NCBI RefSeq assembly: GCF_017094525.1
Contig: NZ_CP064788.1
Location: forward strand, 2,403,030-2,467,029
Origin: Halapricum desulfuricans
GTDB taxonomy: Archaea; Halobacteriota; Halobacteria; Halobacteriales; Haloarculaceae
Length of the DNA: 64,000 nt
Direction of reading: 5' to 3'
Shown: one piece after another, positions 60,321 through 64,000 of the stretch
Position numbering within the stretch: position 1 is the first letter of the stretch
Layout: each line of letters starts with the position of its first letter
The notes under the pieces: generated by a model
Seen by the model: only the letters and a program-made list of their open reading frames with translations
What the model was told of the DNA's origin: nothing
Database searches by the model: none
Program-made: the position numbers and the translations under genes

Positions 60321-62954
60321 ATGAGTACGCGAACGACACAGCTCGACATCACGGGGATGTCCTGTGCCAACTGTTCGGGGACGGTACAGGACGCCCTGGA
60401 GTCGCTTTCGGGCGTCGAGTCGGCGACGGTCAACTACGCGACCGACGAGGGATCGGTCACGTACGACCCCGATCGGGTTTCGCTCGCCGAGATCTACGAC
60501 GCGATCGAGGAGGCCGGCTATGGCGTGGTCTCGGAGACAGTGACAGTCGGGATCTCGGATATGTCCTGCGCCAACTGCGCGCAGGCCAACGCGACCGCCC
60601 TTGAGGCGACGCCGGGCGTCCTCAGCGCGGAGGTCAACTACGCGACCGACGAGGCGCAGGTGACCTACAACCCGGCCGAGGCGAGCCGGGAGGACTTCTA
60701 CGACGCGATCGAGGAGGCCGGCTACGAGCCCGTTCGCGAGCAGACCGGCGAGGACGACTCGACGGACGCTCGCGACGCCGCCCGCGACGCCGAGATCCGC
60801 CGCCAGCGCAACCTCACGCTGTTCGGGGCGGCGCTGACGACGCCGTTCCTGCTGTTCATGCTCGATCGCTTCCTGCTCGGCGGGAGCGTCTTCCCCGAGG
60901 CGATTCTGGGCGTCGAGATCGGGTGGGTCGAGTTCCTGCTGGCGACGCCCGTGCAGGTCGTGCTCGGTCGGCAGTTCTACAGGAACTCCTACAAGGCGAT
61001 CGTGACCAACGGCCAGGCCAACATGGACGTGCTGATCGCGCTGGGTTCCTCGACGGCCTATCTCTACTCCATCGCGTCGCTGACGGGCCTGATCGCGGGC
61101 GGGCTCTACTTCGACACGGCGGCGTTCATCCTGGTGTTCATCACGCTGGGCAACTACCTCGAGGCTCGCTCGAAGGGGCAGGCCAGCGACGCGCTCCGGA
61201 AGTTGCTGGAGATGGAAGCCGAGACGGCGACGATCATCGCCGGCGACGGGACCGAACGGGAAGTCCCCCTGGAGGACGTCGCAGTCGGCGACCTGATGAA
61301 GGTCCGGCCGGGCGAGCGGATCCCGACCGACGGCACCGTCGTGGACGGACAGAGCGCGGTCGACGAGTCGATGGTCACCGGCGAGAGCGTCCCCGTCGAG
61401 AAGAGCGAGGGCGACGAGGTCGTCGGCTCGACGATCAACGAGAACGGCGTCCTCACCGTCAAGGCCACCAAGGTCGGGGCCGACACGGCGCTCCAGCAGA
61501 TCGTCCAGACGGTCAAGGAGGCCCAGTCGCGCCAGCCCGAGATCCAGAACCTGGCCGACCGCATCTCGGCGTACTTCGTGCCCGCGGTGATCGCGAACGC
61601 CCTGCTGTGGGGGACGGTCTGGTTCCTGTTCCCCGGGGCGCTGGCGGGCTTCGTCGACTCGCTGCCGCTGTGGGGGCTGGTCGCCGGCGGGCCGGGCGTC
61701 GCCGGCGGCGGCGTCTCGATCTTCGAGTTCGCCGTCATCGTGTTCGCATCGTCCGTGCTGATCGCCTGTCCCTGCGCGCTGGGGCTTGCAACGCCCGCGG
61801 CGACAATGGTCGGGACCGCGATCGGCGCGCGAAACGGCGTCCTGTTCAAGGGCGGTGACGTCCTCGAGCGCGCCAAGGACGTCGACACGGTTGTCTTCGA
61901 CAAGACCGGAACGCTCACCGAGGGCGAGATGGAGTTGACCGACGTGATCGCGCTCGATTCGGTCGGCGACGCTGTCGCTGACGGCGGCGAACCGCCGGTC
62001 GCGGACGGCGAGGGCGAACCGGCGGCCGACGGCGGGGCGCTCGCGACCCGCGAACGGATCGGCGAGACGGAACTGCTCCGGCTGGCGGCGACCGCCGAGC
62101 GCGGGAGCGAACACCCCCTCGCACAGGCGATCGTCGAGGGCGCACGCGAGCGCGGTATCGAGATCGGCGACGCCGAGGCGTTCGAGAACGTCCCCGGGCA
62201 GGGGATCCGGGCGACCGTCGACGGTCGCGAAGTGCTGGTCGGCAACCGGAAGCTGCTTCGCGAGCACGGGATCGATCCCTCGCCGGCGGCCGACACGATG
62301 GAGCGACTCGAAAGCGAGGGCAAGACGGCGATGCTAGTCGCCTACGAAGGTGACCTCGCTGGCGTCGTCGCCGACGCCGACACGGTCAAACCGAGCGCGA
62401 AAGAGGCCGTGAGCGCCCTTCGAAAGCGGGGCATCGACGTGATGATGATCACCGGCGACAACGAGCGGACCGCCCGGGCGGTCGCCGAGCGGGTCGGGAT
62501 CGACCCCGACAACGTCCGGGCGGAGGTCCTGCCCGAGGACAAGTCCGACGCCGTCGAGGCGATCCAGGACGAGGGACGACAGGCGATGATGGTCGGCGAC
62601 GGCGTCAACGACGCGCCGGCGCTGGCGGTCGCCTACGTCGGGACGGCCATCGGTTCGGGCACGGATGTCGCCATCGAGGCGGCGGACGTGACGCTGATGC
62701 GAGACGACCCGATGGACGTGCTCAAGGCCATCCGGGTCTCGGACGCCACGCTCCAGAAGATCAAGCAGAACCTGCTGTGGGCGCTGGGGTACAACACGCT
62801 GATGATCCCGCTGGCGTCGCTGGGGCTGCTCCAGCCGGTGCTGGCGGCCGCGGCGATGGCCTTCTCCAGCGTCTCGGTGCTGACCAACAGCCTGCTGTTC
62901 CGGGCGTACACCCCCGACCGGGACTACAGGCTACTGGGTCGGCTGCGGCGGTAG
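60321..62954 (+). CDS. copA: P1B-type copper-exporting ATPase
   Basis: This 877-residue pump exports Cu+ with ATP. Two N-terminal HMA domains have CxxC pairs (Cys15-Cys18 and Cys83-Cys86). The membrane metal site is CPC at 483-485, the phosphorylation site DKTGTLTEG at 527-535, and the hinge motif [10 protein letters not shown] is present. The last helices carry the NALLW-type [12 protein letters not shown] and [15 protein letters not shown] residues of the copper subgroup (P1B-1). A low-complexity insertion ([19 protein letters not shown]) follows the phosphorylation domain start. The gene is preceded by a candidate copper operator. Confidence 0.96.
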   Translation: MSTRTTQLDITGMSCANCSGTVQDALESLSGVESATVNYATDEGSVTYDPDRVSLAEIYDAIEEAGYGVVSETVTVGISDMSCANCAQANATALEATPGVLSAEVNYATDEAQVTYNPAEASREDFYDAIEEAGYEPVREQTGEDDSTDARDAARDAEIRRQRNLTLFGAALTTPFLLFMLDRFLLGGSVFPEAILGVEIGWVEFLLATPVQVVLGRQFYRNSYKAIVTNGQANMDVLIALGSSTAYLYSIASLTGLIAGGLYFDTAAFILVFITLGNYLEARSKGQASDALRKLLEMEAETATIIAGDGTEREVPLEDVAVGDLMKVRPGERIPTDGTVVDGQSAVDESMVTGESVPVEKSEGDEVVGSTINENGVLTVKATKVGADTALQQIVQTVKEAQSRQPEIQNLADRISAYFVPAVIANALLWGTVWFLFPGALAGFVDSLPLWGLVAGGPGVAGGGVSIFEFAVIVFASSVLIACPCALGLATPAATMVGTAIGARNGVLFKGGDVLERAKDVDTVVFDKTGTLTEGEMELTDVIALDSVGDAVADGGEPPVADGEGEPAADGGALATRERIGETELLRLAATAERGSEHPLAQAIVEGARERGIEIGDAEAFENVPGQGIRATVDGREVLVGNRKLLREHGIDPSPAADTMERLESEGKTAMLVAYEGDLAGVVADADTVKPSAKEAVSALRKRGIDVMMITGDNERTARAVAERVGIDPDNVRAEVLPEDKSDAVEAIQDEGRQAMMVGDGVNDAPALAVAYVGTAIGSGTDVAIEAADVTLMRDDPMDVLKAIRVSDATLQKIKQNLLWALGYNTLMIPLASLGLLQPVLAAAAMAFSSVSVLTNSLLFRAYTPDRDYRLLGRLRR

Positions 62955-62980
62955 GACTGAGCCGGCCGTCGATCTCTCGC

Positions 62981-63367
62981 TTACGACGGATCGTGGCGAA
63001 ACCGGACCGTCGGCGTCCCGTCGAAGGTCGGGCCGGTCCCGTCGCGCTCGAACCCCGCTTCTTCGACCGCTTGCCGGACCGTGTCGTTCGATTCGGGGAC
63101 CAGCAACTCGACGGCCATGCCCTCGCCCGCGGCGAAGCTCATCGGTTCTTCGAGCAGCCGCGTGCACGCGTCGGACGTGCCCTCAAGCTGCGTGACGTGG
63201 ACGGTCCGCTCGCGGGCGTCGAAGCTCACGAATCCGGAGATCTCCTCGTCGGACTCGGCGACGCGGACCGTCCGGTCGTGGATCAGGTTGCGCATGACGT
63301 CCCGCGGTGCGTCGGTCAACTCTGCCAGCCGTCCGGCGTCGGCCTCGACGGCGTCGCGAACCTGCAT
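62981..63367 (-). CDS. GNAT-like protein
   Basis: This 128-residue protein has a pattern resembling the GNAT acetyltransferase fold (MQVRDAVEADAGRLAEL at the start, ISGFVSFDARERTVHVTQLEGT in the middle, VPESNDTVRQAVEEAGFERDG near the end). An acetyl-CoA loop is not obvious, so it could be a degenerate member. The ATG at 63367 is chosen because a TATA-like CAGTATAAGT (about 63391-63400) lies 28 bases upstream; a longer reading from 63421 would start before that box. Divergent from lysC. Confidence 0.6.
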   Translation of the reverse strand: MQVRDAVEADAGRLAELTDAPRDVMRNLIHDRTVRVAESDEEISGFVSFDARERTVHVTQLEGTSDACTRLLEEPMSFAAGEGMAVELLVPESNDTVRQAVEEAGFERDGTGPTFDGTPTVRFRHDPS

Positions 63368-63531
63368 ATCCGGTTCGTCGGTCGCCTCGTACTTATACTG
63401 TCTGTTGTCAGCATATCTCACGATACCCGTGTACCGGGAGCGCAGACTGCGAGACGCGAATGAACACAGTTATTCCCGGCGACGGGATATGGCGGGGTAA
63501 TGAGTCACGCACACACGACGCAGGTGATGGC

Positions 63532-64000
63532 ATGCGCGTAGTCACGAAGTTCGGCGGGACGAGCCTCGGGAACGGCGAGCGGATCAACCGGGCTGCGGAC
63601 TCGATCGCCAAGGCGGTCGAGCAGGGCCACGAGATCGCTGTCGTCGCTTCGGCGATGGGGAACACGACCGACGAACTCCTCGATGAGATCGAGTTCGACG
63701 CCGACGAGGCCGACAAGGCACAGATCGTCTCGATGGGTGAGCGGACGTCCGTCCGGATGCTCAAGGCGGCGCTTGCGGCCCGCGGCATCGAAGCGATCTT
63801 CCTGGAGCCGGGCAGCGACCAGTGGCCGATCATCACCGACGAGCACGGCGAGGTCGACATCGAAGAGACGACCCGGCGGGCGCACGCGCTGGCCGGACAG
63901 CTGGGCGACATCGTCCCGGTCATCACGGGCTTTCTCGCGGAGGACCACCAGGGCAACGTGACGACGCTCGGCCGCGGCGGCAGCGACACGACGGCCGTGA
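63532..64000 (+). CDS. lysC: Aspartate kinase, 5' part (cut by window end)
   Basis: The first 156 codons of aspartate kinase are present. The protein begins MRVVTKFGGTSLGNGERINR, with the family KFGGTS motif, followed by VVASAMGNTTDELL and VPVITGFLA, then GRGGSDTTAV at the edge. The enzyme phosphorylates aspartate for threonine, methionine and lysine synthesis. Nothing can be said about the regulatory ACT domains, which lie outside. Confidence 0.92.
   Translation, partial: MRVVTKFGGTSLGNGERINRAADSIAKAVEQGHEIAVVASAMGNTTDELLDEIEFDADEADKAQIVSMGERTSVRMLKAALAARGIEAIFLEPGSDQWPIITDEHGEVDIEETTRRAHALAGQLGDIVPVITGFLAEDHQGNVTTLGRGGSDTTAV

Noticed and set aside
59307-62267. A 986-codon minus-strand frame ending in CopZ
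   Set aside because: Only its last 65 codons are a real HMA protein; the rest is antisense to copA and the regulator.

Overview
The window is chromosomal DNA from a halophilic archaeon (class Halobacteria). The GC content is high, the predicted proteins are strongly acidic, many promoters have a TATA-like box about 25 bases before the start codon (leaderless transcripts), and there are haloarchaeal hallmark genes: bacteriorhodopsin with retinal synthesis genes, an A-type ATP synthase operon in the order H-I-K-E-C-F-A-B, a Tat-exported sugar-binding lipoprotein, AroB-prime, and a copper regulator of the Lrp-TRASH type. The galactoside diet recalls sugar-degrading Haloarculaceae-type genera such as Halorhabdus, but the genus cannot be fixed from sequence alone.

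Left part (1-13 kb) is a galactoside utilisation locus: two unrelated alpha-galactosidases (GH4 and GH27), an ABC importer (ATPase, Tat-lipoprotein binding protein, two permeases), a GH42 beta-galactosidase, galactokinase, galactose-1-phosphate uridylyltransferase and a GalE-like epimerase. Together they could import oligosaccharides, cut alpha- and beta-galactosyl bonds and feed galactose into a Leloir pathway. At 13.1-15.8 kb lies a pair matching the haloarchaeal rod-determining factor RdfA and its SMC-like partner. At 15.8-23.4 kb is a second catabolic cluster under an IclR-type regulator: a 2-hydroxyacid dehydrogenase, a galactonate-dehydratase-like enolase-superfamily enzyme, an FGGY kinase, a class II aldolase and a GlpA-like flavoprotein. 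Its substrate is not known to me, and it is the best candidate here for an uncharacterised pathway.

From 23.4 to 24.3 kb is an AT-rich gap with a decayed IS6-type transposase and tandem hairpins. Then come hemB, a three-gene proton-translocating transhydrogenase operon preceded by a possible 26-residue leader peptide, a TrmB-family regulator, a 37-residue small protein and serA. At 31.4-34.1 kb is bop-crtY-blh: a proton-pumping bacteriorhodopsin with the enzymes for beta-carotene and retinal. Next to it is the A-type ATP synthase operon (34.4-44.1 kb), whose catalytic A subunit carries a 519-residue intein splitting the P-loop. atpD is not in the window.

The right part (44.2-64 kb) holds a methyltransferase whose 3' end is duplicated, a pilin-like protein, a secreted protein of unknown function divergent from a membrane-anchored winged-helix protein, etfBA, an MFS transporter, aroD, a small zinc-ribbon membrane protein, a cation/proton antiporter with a TrkA-C protein, a LOV-domain sensor kinase, AroB-prime, a flavin reductase, a copper homeostasis cluster (copZ, Lrp-TRASH regulator, CopA ATPase) with a shared palindromic motif at all three promoters, a GNAT-like protein, and the start of lysC cut by the window edge.
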